Source of the DNA: Sphingomonas asaccharolytica NBRC 15499
GTDB lineage: Bacteria > Pseudomonadota > Alphaproteobacteria > Sphingomonadales > Sphingomonadaceae
Direction of reading: 5' to 3'
Length of the DNA stretch: 43,258 nt
Assembly: GCF_001598355.1 (NCBI RefSeq)
Contig: NZ_BCYU01000037.1
Location: forward strand, 1 to 43,258
Notes under the pieces: model-generated
Databases searched by the model: none
Told to the model about the DNA's origin: nothing
Seen by the model: the letters and a program-made list of their open reading frames with translations, nothing else
Shown here: positions 8,878-17,662 of the stretch, one piece after another
Numbering within the stretch: the stretch's first letter is position 1
How the letters are laid out: each line of letters begins with the position of its first letter
Position numbers and translations under genes: made by a program

Positions 8878-11800
8878 ATGTCTCTCAAGGTTCTGGTCGT
8901 TCTTGACGACAATTTCCGATTCGATTCCAGCGCCGCCACGGCCAGCGATCCGGATTTTACCTATTCCACTCTGATCTCCGCGCTGACCGGCGCCGGGTTC
9001 GACGTGACTAAGGCGAACCGCAGCGCCGACACCTCGGCGACACCCGGATTCAGCGGATTCCATTTCGAGAGTCCGCCTGCCGGCCATCAGCTTAGCGATT
9101 TCGACGCGATCTGGCTGATCGGGCTGGAAGGGCGCAACGTCGATTTCGGGACCAGTTCGCCGAACGGGCTCGGCGTGGACGCGCACAATGCCATCGCCGC
9201 CTATATGGAAGACGGCGGCGGGATCTTCGCGGTCGGCGATCATGACAGCGTCGGATCGAACATGTCGGGCCATCTGCCGCGGGTTCGGGTGATGCGCGCC
9301 TGGTACGGTGCGGGCGACAATGCGTCACCTTTCTCCCCGGTGCCGGCCGAATTGCTCAACTTTTCGCGCAGCGATGGTGGACGCGCCGACACAGTACAGA
9401 AAAAACCTGGCGACCCGTCGGTCCACTATCCGCCCTTTCCCGACGGGCATAACGATTACACCTGGTTCGAGAACCAGTCCGACAGCCTGCCCCAGACCAT
9501 CACCCCGATTCCGGCGGGACCGGCCCATGCGATCCTGCGCCATAACGGCCATGATGTGACGGTCTTTCCTGACCATATGCACGAAGGCAACACGCTGGGA
9601 GAAGTGAGCGCCGCGGCGTTCAACTATGCGACCACGCCGTCGCCCTTCGGCGACACGACGAAGGACGAATTCCGCCTCGTCGCCGGGGTGCGTGAGAAAC
9701 CCAAGGTCATCGCAACCGGCCAGGCACAGACCCATGCCTCGCGCGAAGTCACCACCGGCGGATTGCTCGCGCCGGAAGGTGTCGCGAAGACGGTCAGCAC
9801 GCTAAGCGTCTATGACGGGCGCAACGCCGGCGTCGGGCGGATCGTCACCGGATCGACCTTCCACCATTATGTCGACATCAACCTGACCGGGGCCACCAAC
9901 GTCAGCACGGCGGACGCGCAGGCGAAGGTCGGTGCCGATGCCGTCAAGAATCACGGCTATAACGACGCGCCCGCCGTGCTCGACGACATCAAGGCGGTCT
10001 ATGTCAACATCACCAACTGGATCGCACGGCCGCGCCGGGCGATCACCCTGATCCTCGAGCGCAGCACGTTCAGCCAGGACGAAGTGACGGCCACGCCGCA
10101 ATTCCCCGACGCGGTGCTGGTGACGGTCGACGGACTCAAGCCGAGCCAGTTTCCCGGCGGCGGCATCACCGCGCTGGGCAATCCGCCAGGCCTGGCCGGC
10201 TGGGCGCCCGCGATCACGCCGAGCGGCTCGCCGATCGCATTCGTGCCGACCAAGGTGAACAGCGACGACCCGATGCTGCCCGACCGGGTCCAGCGTTTCA
10301 CCTTCACTTACCGGGTGGACTTTACCGGCGACGCCTTCGGCTTTGGCGGCAATGCCAGCACGGTGCCGGTTGCCGCCCAATTGACGGGAGGGGCGCTCGC
10401 CGCACCGCTGACCGATGCGGCATGGATCGAGCTGGTCAAATCGGCCAATCCGTTCATGCTCGATCTCGCCGATAACAACGATACCGCCTGGCTTAGTTCC
10501 GACGTCAAGGTGTTCCATGTCGTCGAGAACACCAGCTTCCACGGCGTGACGCTGCCCAGCAATCCGAACCGCGACCAACTGCGGACCTTCATCCACACGC
10601 TGGCGGGGTCGATCTCCCAGACCACGTTCAGCAACCTTCCGTCGACCGAGGAGGGGTCCGTCCTGAGCTCGCTGCCCACCACCACGGGCGGCTCGCCGAA
10701 AAAGGTCTTCAATTTCGCGTTGGCGCGAGTACGGCTGAGCGGCGCCGGGGCGGATGCCAATGCGGTGCGCGTATTCTTCCGCATCTTCACCACCCAGACG
10801 ACGGCGGCGCTGACCTATCATCTCGATGGCATGGGCATGCCGGTCGAAGGCTATCTGAAGACTCCCGGGGCCAGTCCGATCGCGTTGCCGGGGACGCAGA
10901 ATGGTGGATCCGACTGGCTGTCCTTCCCGTTCTTCGCCGCCCCGCGCACCAGCCCGCCCGAGGGCCAGCTCGACGCCGACAACCTCCAGCCGATCGCCGC
11001 CGCGACCGGATTCCGGATGTACGGCGCGGTGGTCGACAACAATTTGCTCGATCCCTATCTGCCGCAAACCCCGGGATCGGGCGGTCCCAACGTCGCGCTG
11101 CCGACGCTGATGATGGGCGAGCATCAGTGCATCGTCGCGCAGATCGAATATGACGGCGCGCCGATCCCGAACGACGCGACTCCCTGGACTTCCGACAAAT
11201 TGTCGCAGCGCAACCTGGCGCTGAGCCAGGTCGCCAATCCCGGGCTCGACGGCTCGCGCGTCGCGCTGCACACGTTCGAGATCGAGGCGCGGCCCTATCC
11301 GGTCAGCGATGCCTTGCCGCCCGACGAATTGCTGCTCGACTGGTCGGCCGAGGTTCCCGCCGGCACCGTGCTGCGCCTGCACATCCCGAGTTGGCAGGCG
11401 CAAGAGGTGGTCGACCTCGCCGACCGTTTCTATGCCCGCCACGACATCGTCGCAATCGACGCGCAGACGATCGAGTTGCCCGCCGGCGGCATGCGCTATG
11501 TCCCGTTGCCGATGAGCATCGCGCGCCAGACCGGGGTGATCGCGGCGGAGTTTCCGCTCGGCATCCGCAAGGGCCAGCGCTTCGACGTCTCGGTGCGCCA
11601 CATCACCAACCGGTCGCGCAATGCCCAGGTGCCGCCGCCGCGTTTCCGGGAAATGCCGCTGGCCGACGCGCACAAATTGCTCGTCGGGACCGCGCACGAG
11701 AAGCATGCGACGCGCAAGGGCGCCTTCGCGCTCGAGGACAATAAGGTGCTGGTCACCGACCTCGCATTGATCTGCGGGTCGGGCGACTTCGCCGTGCTGA

Positions 11801-12249
11801 TCGAATATCCCGAGCCGGCGGTGGTCGCCGCGGCGAGGGCCGATTCCGGGCGCTGGCGCGAAACCATCGGTGCGTTCCAGCTCGGGGTGCCGGTGTCGAC
11901 CCGCGACGACATGCTGCTCTACCATCGGCGGCTGCTGTCGGTGATGCGGTGGCGCGCCGGGCATCTGCCGCGCAACAGCCGCTGGCGGCCGACCCTGCTG
12001 CACTACCTGGATTTGCTCACCGCAAAGGTACAGGGGCTGGGCGGCAACCCCTGGACCGTACCAGCCACACCGGACGGCGATATCCCGGACCTGCCGGACG
12101 GCGGCAACGGGACGTCCGGCGGCGACAATGAGATCGCCGACGCGATTGCGACCCTGCTCAAACAGGTCTTCAATCCCTTGGGCTGCGGCCTGGTGCTGAT
12201 TGCGTTGATATTGCTGGTGGTGTGGCTGGTGTTCGTCCATTTCCATTGA
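8878..12249 (+). CDS. Large hypothetical protein with C-terminal membrane anchor
   Basis: A 1123-residue protein that I do not recognise. It has no signal peptide. The first 130 residues look like an alpha/beta fold similar to ThuA or class I amidotransferase-like domains: strand KVLVVLDD, then FDAIWLIGLEG, then a Gly-rich turn (MEDGGGIFAVGDHDSVGS). Several His/Asp-rich segments follow (HNDYTWFENQ, FPDHMHEGN, STFHHYVDINL). The middle and C-terminal parts are rich in predicted beta strands. A Gly/Asp-rich linker (residues about 1070-1085) leads to a single hydrophobic helix at about 1102-1121 (CGLVLIALILLVVWLVF), so the protein could be tail-anchored. The RBS is GAGGAG, 8 bases before the ATG. 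Codon use matches the surroundings even though the leader is AT-rich. Confidence 0.75.
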   Translation: MSLKVLVVLDDNFRFDSSAATASDPDFTYSTLISALTGAGFDVTKANRSADTSATPGFSGFHFESPPAGHQLSDFDAIWLIGLEGRNVDFGTSSPNGLGVDAHNAIAAYMEDGGGIFAVGDHDSVGSNMSGHLPRVRVMRAWYGAGDNASPFSPVPAELLNFSRSDGGRADTVQKKPGDPSVHYPPFPDGHNDYTWFENQSDSLPQTITPIPAGPAHAILRHNGHDVTVFPDHMHEGNTLGEVSAAAFNYATTPSPFGDTTKDEFRLVAGVREKPKVIATGQAQTHASREVTTGGLLAPEGVAKTVSTLSVYDGRNAGVGRIVTGSTFHHYVDINLTGATNVSTADAQAKVGADAVKNHGYNDAPAVLDDIKAVYVNITNWIARPRRAITLILERSTFSQDEVTATPQFPDAVLVTVDGLKPSQFPGGGITALGNPPGLAGWAPAITPSGSPIAFVPTKVNSDDPMLPDRVQRFTFTYRVDFTGDAFGFGGNASTVPVAAQLTGGALAAPLTDAAWIELVKSANPFMLDLADNNDTAWLSSDVKVFHVVENTSFHGVTLPSNPNRDQLRTFIHTLAGSISQTTFSNLPSTEEGSVLSSLPTTTGGSPKKVFNFALARVRLSGAGADANAVRVFFRIFTTQTTAALTYHLDGMGMPVEGYLKTPGASPIALPGTQNGGSDWLSFPFFAAPRTSPPEGQLDADNLQPIAAATGFRMYGAVVDNNLLDPYLPQTPGSGGPNVALPTLMMGEHQCIVAQIEYDGAPIPNDATPWTSDKLSQRNLALSQVANPGLDGSRVALHTFEIEARPYPVSDALPPDELLLDWSAEVPAGTVLRLHIPSWQAQEVVDLADRFYARHDIVAIDAQTIELPAGGMRYVPLPMSIARQTGVIAAEFPLGIRKGQRFDVSVRHITNRSRNAQVPPPRFREMPLADAHKLLVGTAHEKHATRKGAFALEDNKVLVTDLALICGSGDFAVLIEYPEPAVVAAARADSGRWRETIGAFQLGVPVSTRDDMLLYHRRLLSVMRWRAGHLPRNSRWRPTLLHYLDLLTAKVQGLGGNPWTVPATPDGDIPDLPDGGNGTSGGDNEIADAIATLLKQVFNPLGCGLVLIALILLVVWLVFVHFH

Positions 12250-12281
12250 GCGGGATCGGTGGTTTCCAGCTGCCGTCATAG

Positions 12282-12306
12282 GAAGGCGGTCCGAAAACCG
12301 CCGCCT
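12282..12306. terminator. Hairpin between convergent genes
   Basis: AAGGCGGT at 12283-12290 pairs with the downstream ACCGCC region up to CCTT at 12306, forming a GC-rich stem with an A-rich loop. It lies between the convergent 1123-residue gene and the methyltransferase gene, and a bidirectional terminator is plausible. There is no clear T-run on either side. Confidence 0.35.
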
Positions 12307-13175
12307 TACCGGCTCCAGCGCGCCCAGATCGCGGTCGGCAGCGACAGCCCGCGCGCTTCCTCGCGCACCGCCAGTTCGCCTGCCTCGACCTTGCCAGGCA
12401 GATCGGCAAAGGCCTGGCTGACGAGTTCGCCGATCGCCAGCGCCGACATGCGCACGGCATAGACGGTGAGGAACAGGAAGCGCGAGCGGTCGTCGAGCAA
12501 TTGCCGGCAGTCCTGGATCAGCCCGGGCAGCCCTTCCTCGAGCCGCCACACCTCGCCTTCGGGCCCGCGACCGAATTTGGGCGGGTCGAGCAGGATGCCG
12601 TCGTAGCGCCGGCCACGCCGCACCTCGCGCGCCGCGAACTTAGTCGCGTCGTCGACCATCCAGCGGACCGGTCTGTCATCGAGCCCTGCCAGCCGTGCGT
12701 TCGCCCGCGCGCCTTCGACCGATTTTTTCGAGGCGTCGACATGGACCATCTTCACGCCCTTTGACGCCAGCGCCAGGGTGCCGACGCCGGTATAGCCGAA
12801 CAGGTTGAGTGCCTCGGCCTCGTCAAGCCCGGCCAGCCGCTCGCGCATCCAGCTCCAGACAGGTGCCATGTCGGGGAAGAACCCGAGGTGACGGAACGGC
12901 GTGGTCTGCGCCGTGAAGGCGACATCGTCCCATTTCATCGGCCAACCGTCGCGCGGCACCTGGCCGCTATATTGCCAGCGCCCGCCGCCTTCCTCGTCGG
13001 ATCCAGGGATGAACTCGGCATCGGCTTTCCAGTCGGGGTTAGCCGGTGCCCACATCGCCTGGGGTTCGGGGCGGATGAAGCGGAAGCGGCCGTAGCGTTC
13101 GAGCTTGCGGCCATGGCCGGAGTCGATAAGGCCGTAATCGGCCCAGGGCTCGCCGATGATCGTGTCGAGGTTCAC
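12306..13175 (-). CDS. Class I SAM-dependent (rRNA-type) methyltransferase
   Basis: A 289-residue methyltransferase related to RlmI-like 23S rRNA cytosine methyltransferases. SAM-binding motif I is LNLFGYTGVGTLALASKG, motif II is VHVDASKKSVEGARANA, and the catalytic-region motif is ILLDPPKFGRG. It lacks an obvious N-terminal PUA domain, so it may be a related short form whose target is unclear. It is the last gene of the minus-strand run after thrC, separated by a 102-base palindromic repeat. Confidence 0.82.
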   Translation of the reverse strand: MNLDTIIGEPWADYGLIDSGHGRKLERYGRFRFIRPEPQAMWAPANPDWKADAEFIPGSDEEGGGRWQYSGQVPRDGWPMKWDDVAFTAQTTPFRHLGFFPDMAPVWSWMRERLAGLDEAEALNLFGYTGVGTLALASKGVKMVHVDASKKSVEGARANARLAGLDDRPVRWMVDDATKFAAREVRRGRRYDGILLDPPKFGRGPEGEVWRLEEGLPGLIQDCRQLLDDRSRFLFLTVYAVRMSALAIGELVSQAFADLPGKVEAGELAVREEARGLSLPTAIWARWSR

Positions 13176-13191
13176 GGCGTGGCCTCCGGCG

Positions 13192-13293
13192 ACAGACCCT
13201 CACCCTTCCGGCGCTGCGCGCCTCCCTCCCTCTCCCGCAGGCGGGAGAGGGAAGGGGCCCATCGCGCCAGCGATGGGAAGGGTGAGGGTCTGT
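13192..13293. repeat. 102-base nested palindromic repeat between thrC and the methyltransferase gene
   Basis: The ends are a perfect 18-base inverted repeat (ACAGACCCTCACCCTTCC at 13192-13209 and its complement at 13276-13293). Two further internal hairpins are visible: CCCTCTCCCGC-ag-GCGGGAGAGGG, and CCATCGC-gcca-GCGATGG. This arrangement is typical of dispersed non-coding palindromes in alphaproteobacteria. It fills the gap after thrC and could fold in RNA as a terminator-like structure. Confidence 0.75.
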
Positions 13294-13296
13294 TGG

Positions 13297-14694
13297 TCAC
13301 TGCGCCGTCTTCGCGATAAAGCTGGTCACCGCCTCAAAGGTCGCCGGCAGCGTCTCGTAGCGCTCCTCGCGATCGAACAGATCGCCAACCCGCGCCGGCA
13401 ATACCGGGCGAACCCCGGTCGCACGCTCGACCGCGTCGCCGAACTTGGCCGGGTGCGCGGTCGCCAAGGTTACGATCGGCGCGTCGATATCCGCCTGGCG
13501 CGCCGCGCCGAGCCCGATCGCAGTGTGCGGGTCGATCACTTGCCCCGCGCGCTCGCACGCCCAGCGCATCGCCAGCGACATGTCGTCGAGATCGATCCGC
13601 GCACTAGACAACAGCCCCGCCGCGCCCGCGCGTTGCTGGTTGGTCAACCGCATCGCCTTCGACGCGTCGAATCCCGTCATTTGCGCCGCCAGTGCCGCGC
13701 CGTCGCGCCCGCCGACATCGAACAGCAGCCGCTCGAAATTCGAACTGACCTGGATATCCATCGACGGCGTCGGTGTCGCCACGACGCCGGTCGCTGAATA
13801 ATCACCGCTCGACAGCGCGCGATGGAGGATGTCGTTGACGTTGGTCGCGACGATCAACTTCGCGACCGGCAGCCCCATCTTGGCCGCGACATAGCCGGCG
13901 AACACATCGCCGAAATTGCCCGTCGGCACCGAGAAAGCGATCGCCCGCTCGGGCGCGCCGAGCCGGACGGCGGCATAGAAATAATAGACCACTTGCGCCA
14001 TCAGCCGTGCCCAGTTGATCGAATTGACCGCCGACAGGGTCAGATGCCCGAGCGGCCCGGTCCCCGCGGCATTGGCGTTGAACATCGCCTTCACCATCGC
14101 CTGGGCGTCGTCGAAACTACCCTCGATCGCGATATTGTGGACGTTGGGCGCGAACACTGTGGTCATCTGGCGGCGCTGAACGTCGGACACCCGTCCCTTG
14201 GGGTGGAGCATGAAGATTTCGACCCCGGTCCGCCCGGCGACCGCGTCGATCGCCGCCGATCCGGTATCGCCGCTGGTCGCGCCGACGATGGTCAGCTTCT
14301 GGTCGGTGCCGGTCAGAAAGCGCTCGAACAGCAGGCCGAGCAATTGCAGCGCGACATCCTTGAACGCCAGGGTCGGGCCGTGGAACAGTTCGAGCAACCA
14401 GTGACGGTGATCGAGCTGGACGAGAGGCGTCACCGCATCGTGCGAAAAGCGGCCATAAGCCTGGGTGCACAGATCGCGCAGCTCGTCCTCGCTCAGCGCG
14501 TCGCCGACGAACGGCGCCATCACCCGCACCGCGGTTTCGACGTACGACAGCCCGGCCAGCCCCGCGATCTCGTCGCGGCTCAGCGCCGGCCACGCCTCGG
14601 GAAGGTACAATCCGCCGTCATTGGCCAGCCCGGCCAGCGTGACCTCACGAAAACCAAGCGCGGGCGCGGCCCCGCGCGTACTCACATAATGCAT
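13297..14694 (-). CDS. thrC: Threonine synthase
   Basis: A 465-residue PLP enzyme converting O-phosphohomoserine to threonine. The N-terminus MHYVSTRGAAPALGF and GLANDGGLYLPE are canonical. The PLP lysine is in GPTLAFKDVALQLLG, and GATSGDTGSAAI provides the phosphate-binding loop. The ATG at 14694 is preferred over a GTG at 14700 because AAGGGG lies 5 bases before it. The gene follows SURF1 almost directly (the SURF1 stop is at 14697), so it is probably cotranscribed with the oxidase assembly genes, an arrangement common in alphaproteobacteria. Confidence 0.95.
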   Translation of the reverse strand: MHYVSTRGAAPALGFREVTLAGLANDGGLYLPEAWPALSRDEIAGLAGLSYVETAVRVMAPFVGDALSEDELRDLCTQAYGRFSHDAVTPLVQLDHRHWLLELFHGPTLAFKDVALQLLGLLFERFLTGTDQKLTIVGATSGDTGSAAIDAVAGRTGVEIFMLHPKGRVSDVQRRQMTTVFAPNVHNIAIEGSFDDAQAMVKAMFNANAAGTGPLGHLTLSAVNSINWARLMAQVVYYFYAAVRLGAPERAIAFSVPTGNFGDVFAGYVAAKMGLPVAKLIVATNVNDILHRALSSGDYSATGVVATPTPSMDIQVSSNFERLLFDVGGRDGAALAAQMTGFDASKAMRLTNQQRAGAAGLLSSARIDLDDMSLAMRWACERAGQVIDPHTAIGLGAARQADIDAPIVTLATAHPAKFGDAVERATGVRPVLPARVGDLFDREERYETLPATFEAVTSFIAKTAQ

Positions 14695-14696
14695 GC

Positions 14697-15305
14697 TCAC
14701 CCCTTACGCGCGCGGCGGCGCAGCGCCAGCAGATAGATGATCACCGCGATCCCGGCGAACAGGAACCATTGCACCGCATAGGCCAAATGGTTGTTGGGGA
14801 TCGACTCGATGCTGGGCATCTCGTTCGCCGCCAGTCCCGGCGCCGGCGTATTGGCCACCAACAGCAATTCCTTGGGCGCGGCTTTCCCGAACAATGTCGC
14901 GATCAGCGGGGTGCTCGACGGCGCGTGGCTGATCATTCCGTCGACCTTTCCGCCGGTCCATTTGGCCTTGAACTCGGGATTGTGCGTCGTGCCGAGCTGG
15001 ACGGAGAAGCCCGGCCCTTCCGCCCCCGTAGCGCAGCGGGCGATGACACGGAACCCGGCCTTGCCCGCGCCGTCGAGCGCGAAGCTGACCGGCTTCAGGC
15101 AGAAGGCGCCGGCCTTGCGGAACAGCAAATCGTCACCGATCGCCGGGATCGGGAAGGCAATTGCCGGCTTGGACGGATTTGCGGCGAGTATCGCGAGCTC
15201 AGCAAGCTTCTGCTGGCGGCGCTGCAATTGCCAGATACCGAGCACGACCATTGCCGCGGCAGCGAGCACGACCAGGATCGTCGCGACGATCGGAAAGCGC
15301 TTCAT
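14697..15305 (-). CDS. SURF1 family cytochrome oxidase assembly protein
   Basis: A 202-residue inner-membrane protein with the two-helix SURF1 topology: an N-terminal helix (PIVATILVVLAAAAMVVLGIW followed by QLQRRQQKLA) and a C-terminal helix after NNHLAYAVQWFLFAGIAVI. The motifs GIWQLQRR and HLAYAVQWF are family hallmarks. SURF1 assists heme a insertion into subunit I of aa3-type oxidases. The ATG overlaps the stop of the DUF983 gene as ATGA, and thrC follows. The periplasmic domain is shorter than in many SURF1 proteins. Confidence 0.88.
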   Translation of the reverse strand: MKRFPIVATILVVLAAAAMVVLGIWQLQRRQQKLAELAILAANPSKPAIAFPIPAIGDDLLFRKAGAFCLKPVSFALDGAGKAGFRVIARCATGAEGPGFSVQLGTTHNPEFKAKWTGGKVDGMISHAPSSTPLIATLFGKAAPKELLLVANTPAPGLAANEMPSIESIPNNHLAYAVQWFLFAGIAVIIYLLALRRRARKG

Positions 15306-15685
15306 CGGGCATCCCCGCTGCGGAATCCGCGCGCCTTGTTGCGATATTCGAGCGCGAGCAATCCCGCTTTCGACACTCGCAATGCCCCCACCACCGCGAT
15401 CGCGGTGACCGGAATCCAGATCAGCATATGGACCCAGAAGGGTGGCGACAGTGACAATTCGAGCGTGATGGCAGCCGCGACGATCACAGCACCCAGGATC
15501 AGGATCAGGAACGCAGCCGGCCCATCGCCGACATTGAACGCCGAGATGTCGAGTCCACAAGCGGAACAGCGATCGGCGAATCGCACCGAGCCGGCAAATA
15601 AGGTGCGCGCGCCGCAGCGCGGACAGAGCCCTTTCAGCGCGACGTCGAGCGAGCGCGGGGCTGCGGGGTCAGGCGGTTCCGACAC
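15302..15685 (-). CDS. DUF983 family membrane protein
   Basis: A 127-residue protein with an N-terminal zinc-ribbon-like pair (CPRCG and CSACG), then two hydrophobic helices (ILILGAVIVAAAITLEL and MLIWIPVTAIAVVGALRV). This is the DUF983 layout, a small membrane protein regularly found between ctaE and SURF1 in alphaproteobacterial oxidase operons; its role is unproven. The GTG start at 15685 (VSEPPDP) lies within the end of the DUF3291 gene, a 17-base overlap. The gene ends in an ATGA overlap with SURF1. Confidence 0.85.
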   Translation of the reverse strand: MSEPPDPAAPRSLDVALKGLCPRCGARTLFAGSVRFADRCSACGLDISAFNVGDGPAAFLILILGAVIVAAAITLELSLSPPFWVHMLIWIPVTAIAVVGALRVSKAGLLALEYRNKARGFRSGDAR

Positions 15686-16175
15686 ACCAGGGATCGGGCT
15701 GATGATCGACCGGCGCGCCGTCGAGACCCGGCGCGGGAAAGCGCGCCTTGAACGTGAAGGCGTGCGAGGTCGGGCCGTAACGATCCAACATCCATAGCCG
15801 CGAAAAAGCATCCGACACCGTCGGAATCTCGCCCGCGGGGATCCACCACATCGCCTGGAACGCGCCCTCGAACCGTTCGAAATAGTCGCGGCGGCGCGCC
15901 ATTACCGGCGTGTGAGCGCTGCGATAGACGAACGCGAACAGCGCGTCGGCGTCGGTCCATACCGACATATTGACCGCCAGCAACGGATCGGGCGTCGGCC
16001 TGAGGTCGGTGGCGTTGTTGCCTTCCCCCTTCAGCCGCCAGACGAACCCCGGCGAGTCCTCGGCAAGCGCGTTGACGCGATCGAGCGCATCGAAAAAGGG
16101 CTGAACCCGCGGATCGCCTTCGGGCGCGACGAGCCGCCCGATATTGACCTGTGCGAGATGCCAGCCCGCAACCAT
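15669..16175 (-). CDS. DUF3291 domain-containing protein
   Basis: A 168-residue soluble protein starting MVAGWHLAQVNIGRL. It carries the features I associate with DUF3291: HLAQVNIGRLVAP, then ALDRVNALAEDSPGFVWRL, and the Trp-rich WWIPAGEIPTV segment. These proteins are thought to have a dimeric alpha/beta-barrel related to small monooxygenases, with no established function. Its ATG shares a base with the ctaE stop (TGATG), and its end overlaps the DUF983 gene, so it is embedded in the oxidase operon. Confidence 0.8.
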   Translation of the reverse strand: MVAGWHLAQVNIGRLVAPEGDPRVQPFFDALDRVNALAEDSPGFVWRLKGEGNNATDLRPTPDPLLAVNMSVWTDADALFAFVYRSAHTPVMARRRDYFERFEGAFQAMWWIPAGEIPTVSDAFSRLWMLDRYGPTSHAFTFKARFPAPGLDGAPVDHQPDPWCVGTA

Positions 16176-17089
16176 CAGCCGGCGTGGACGGGTGCGCCCC
16201 AGCCGCCCCAGACGTAGATGGTGATGAACAGGAACAGCCACACCACGTCGACGAAATGCCAGTACCAGGCCGCCGCCTCGAAGCCGAAATGCTGCTTCGG
16301 CGTGAAGTCGCCCTTATACGCGCGGATCAGGTTGATGGTCAGGAAGATCGTGCCGATCAGCACGTGGAAGCCGTGAAAGCCGGTCGCCATGAAGAACGAC
16401 GCGCCATAGTTCAGGCCCTTGAACGGGAACGGCGCTTCCGAATATTCGTACGCCTGGATCGAGCTGAACAGCAGGCCGAGCACGATCGTCAGCCACAGGC
16501 CTTTCTTGACGCCGTCATTCTCGCCGACGCCGATCAGACCCCACAGGCCCTTCATCGCGCCGCCGCGCTGATTGTGGATCAGCGCATGGTGCGCCCAGGT
16601 CACCGTGGTGCCCGACAGCAGCAGGATGATCGTGTTGAGCAGCGGGAACTGGAAGGCGTTGATGACCTCGATGCCCTTGGGCGGCCAGACCGAGGCAGCG
16701 GCGATATTCTCGGTCGCCAGACTCGCGGTCTTGCTCGCGGCGTCCCACACCACTGGAGCGGGAAACAGCGAAAAATCGAAGAACGCCCAGAACCAGCCGA
16801 CGAAGAACATCACCTCGGAGGCGATGAACAGCACCATGCCGTAGCGCAGGTGGAGCTGCACGACCGGGGTATGATCACCCTGATGCGCTTCCTTGATGAC
16901 GTTGGACCACCACGAGAACATCGTGAACAGCACGCAGATCAGGCCGAAGCCGAACAGCAGCGAGCCGTAATGTACGCCCTTCATCCACATGATGCCGCCC
17001 GAGGCCAGCGCCAGCGCGGACATCGCGCCGATCAGCGGCCAGGGATCGGGTTGCAGGATATGGTAATCGTGGTTCTTGGCGCCGGCCAT
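16175..17089 (-). CDS. ctaE: Cytochrome c oxidase subunit III
   Basis: A 304-residue polytopic subunit III of an aa3-type oxidase. Conserved features include KNHDYHILQPDPWP at the N-terminus, LRYGMVLFIASEVMFFVGWF with its membrane Glu, TTVTWAHHALI, and the C-terminal GTIFLTINLIR and YWHFVDVVWLFLF segments. It stabilises subunit I and supports proton uptake in the inner membrane. It lies 33 bases after ctaG; the following DUF3291 gene shares a base with its stop codon. Confidence 0.96.
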   Translation of the reverse strand: MAGAKNHDYHILQPDPWPLIGAMSALALASGGIMWMKGVHYGSLLFGFGLICVLFTMFSWWSNVIKEAHQGDHTPVVQLHLRYGMVLFIASEVMFFVGWFWAFFDFSLFPAPVVWDAASKTASLATENIAAASVWPPKGIEVINAFQFPLLNTIILLLSGTTVTWAHHALIHNQRGGAMKGLWGLIGVGENDGVKKGLWLTIVLGLLFSSIQAYEYSEAPFPFKGLNYGASFFMATGFHGFHVLIGTIFLTINLIRAYKGDFTPKQHFGFEAAAWYWHFVDVVWLFLFITIYVWGGWGAPVHAG

Positions 17090-17122
17090 GTCGGTCCCCG
17101 TTAGACGTGTTCTGGTAAGCCT

Positions 17123-17662
17123 CTAGCTTGGCGTTTTCGCGGAATCTACCGGGTAAAACGTATAGCTGAGCGTGATGGTCTGGATATCGCGCGCATCCGG
17201 GTCCTTGAGGATCGCTGGATCGACGAAGAAGATTACCGGCATGCGCTGCGTCTCGCCGGGCTTGAGCGTCTGCTGGGTGAAGCAGAAGCACTGGATTTTC
17301 TTGAAATAGCTTCCCGCCTGGGCCGGGGTGACGTTGAACGTCGCGGTACCGGTCAGCGTCTGGTTGGACGTGTTGGTCGCGTCAAAGAACGCCATGTCGC
17401 GCGCCCCGATATCGATCGTTTCCGACTCGTTCTCCGGCTTGAAATTCCATTTGAAGCCCGGCGCGACGTTGGTGTCGAACGCGACCGTAACCTTGCCGTC
17501 GACCGCGCCGGGCGCGCGCAACGCCCGCCCGGTCGTGCCGTTGAGGCCGGTCGCCTGGCAAAACATGCGATAGAGCGGCACACTGGCCCAGGCGAGGCCG
17601 CTCATGAAACAGATGCCGAGCACTGCGAGCAACGCGGTCCGTGTCGTGCGCTGCATCGCCAT
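17123..17662 (-). CDS. ctaG: Cytochrome c oxidase assembly protein CtaG/Cox11
   Basis: A 179-residue copper chaperone that delivers CuB to subunit I. One N-terminal membrane helix (ALLAVLGICFMSGLAWASVP) is followed by the LYRMFCQATG motif and a periplasmic beta domain carrying the copper-binding CFCF motif in KKIQCFCFTQQTLKPGE. The start MAMQRTTRT at 17662 shares a base with the preceding 44-codon gene (TAATG); MQRTTRT two codons later is an alternative. Confidence 0.94.
   Translation of the reverse strand: MAMQRTTRTALLAVLGICFMSGLAWASVPLYRMFCQATGLNGTTGRALRAPGAVDGKVTVAFDTNVAPGFKWNFKPENESETIDIGARDMAFFDATNTSNQTLTGTATFNVTPAQAGSYFKKIQCFCFTQQTLKPGETQRMPVIFFVDPAILKDPDARDIQTITLSYTFYPVDSAKTPS

Noticed and set aside
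9802..12549. Very long open frame on the minus strand opposite the 1123-residue gene
   Set aside because: It is antisense to a gene with a good start and ribosome binding site, has low-complexity Arg/Gly/Asp-rich composition and shows no motif. Long antisense frames are expected in high-GC DNA.
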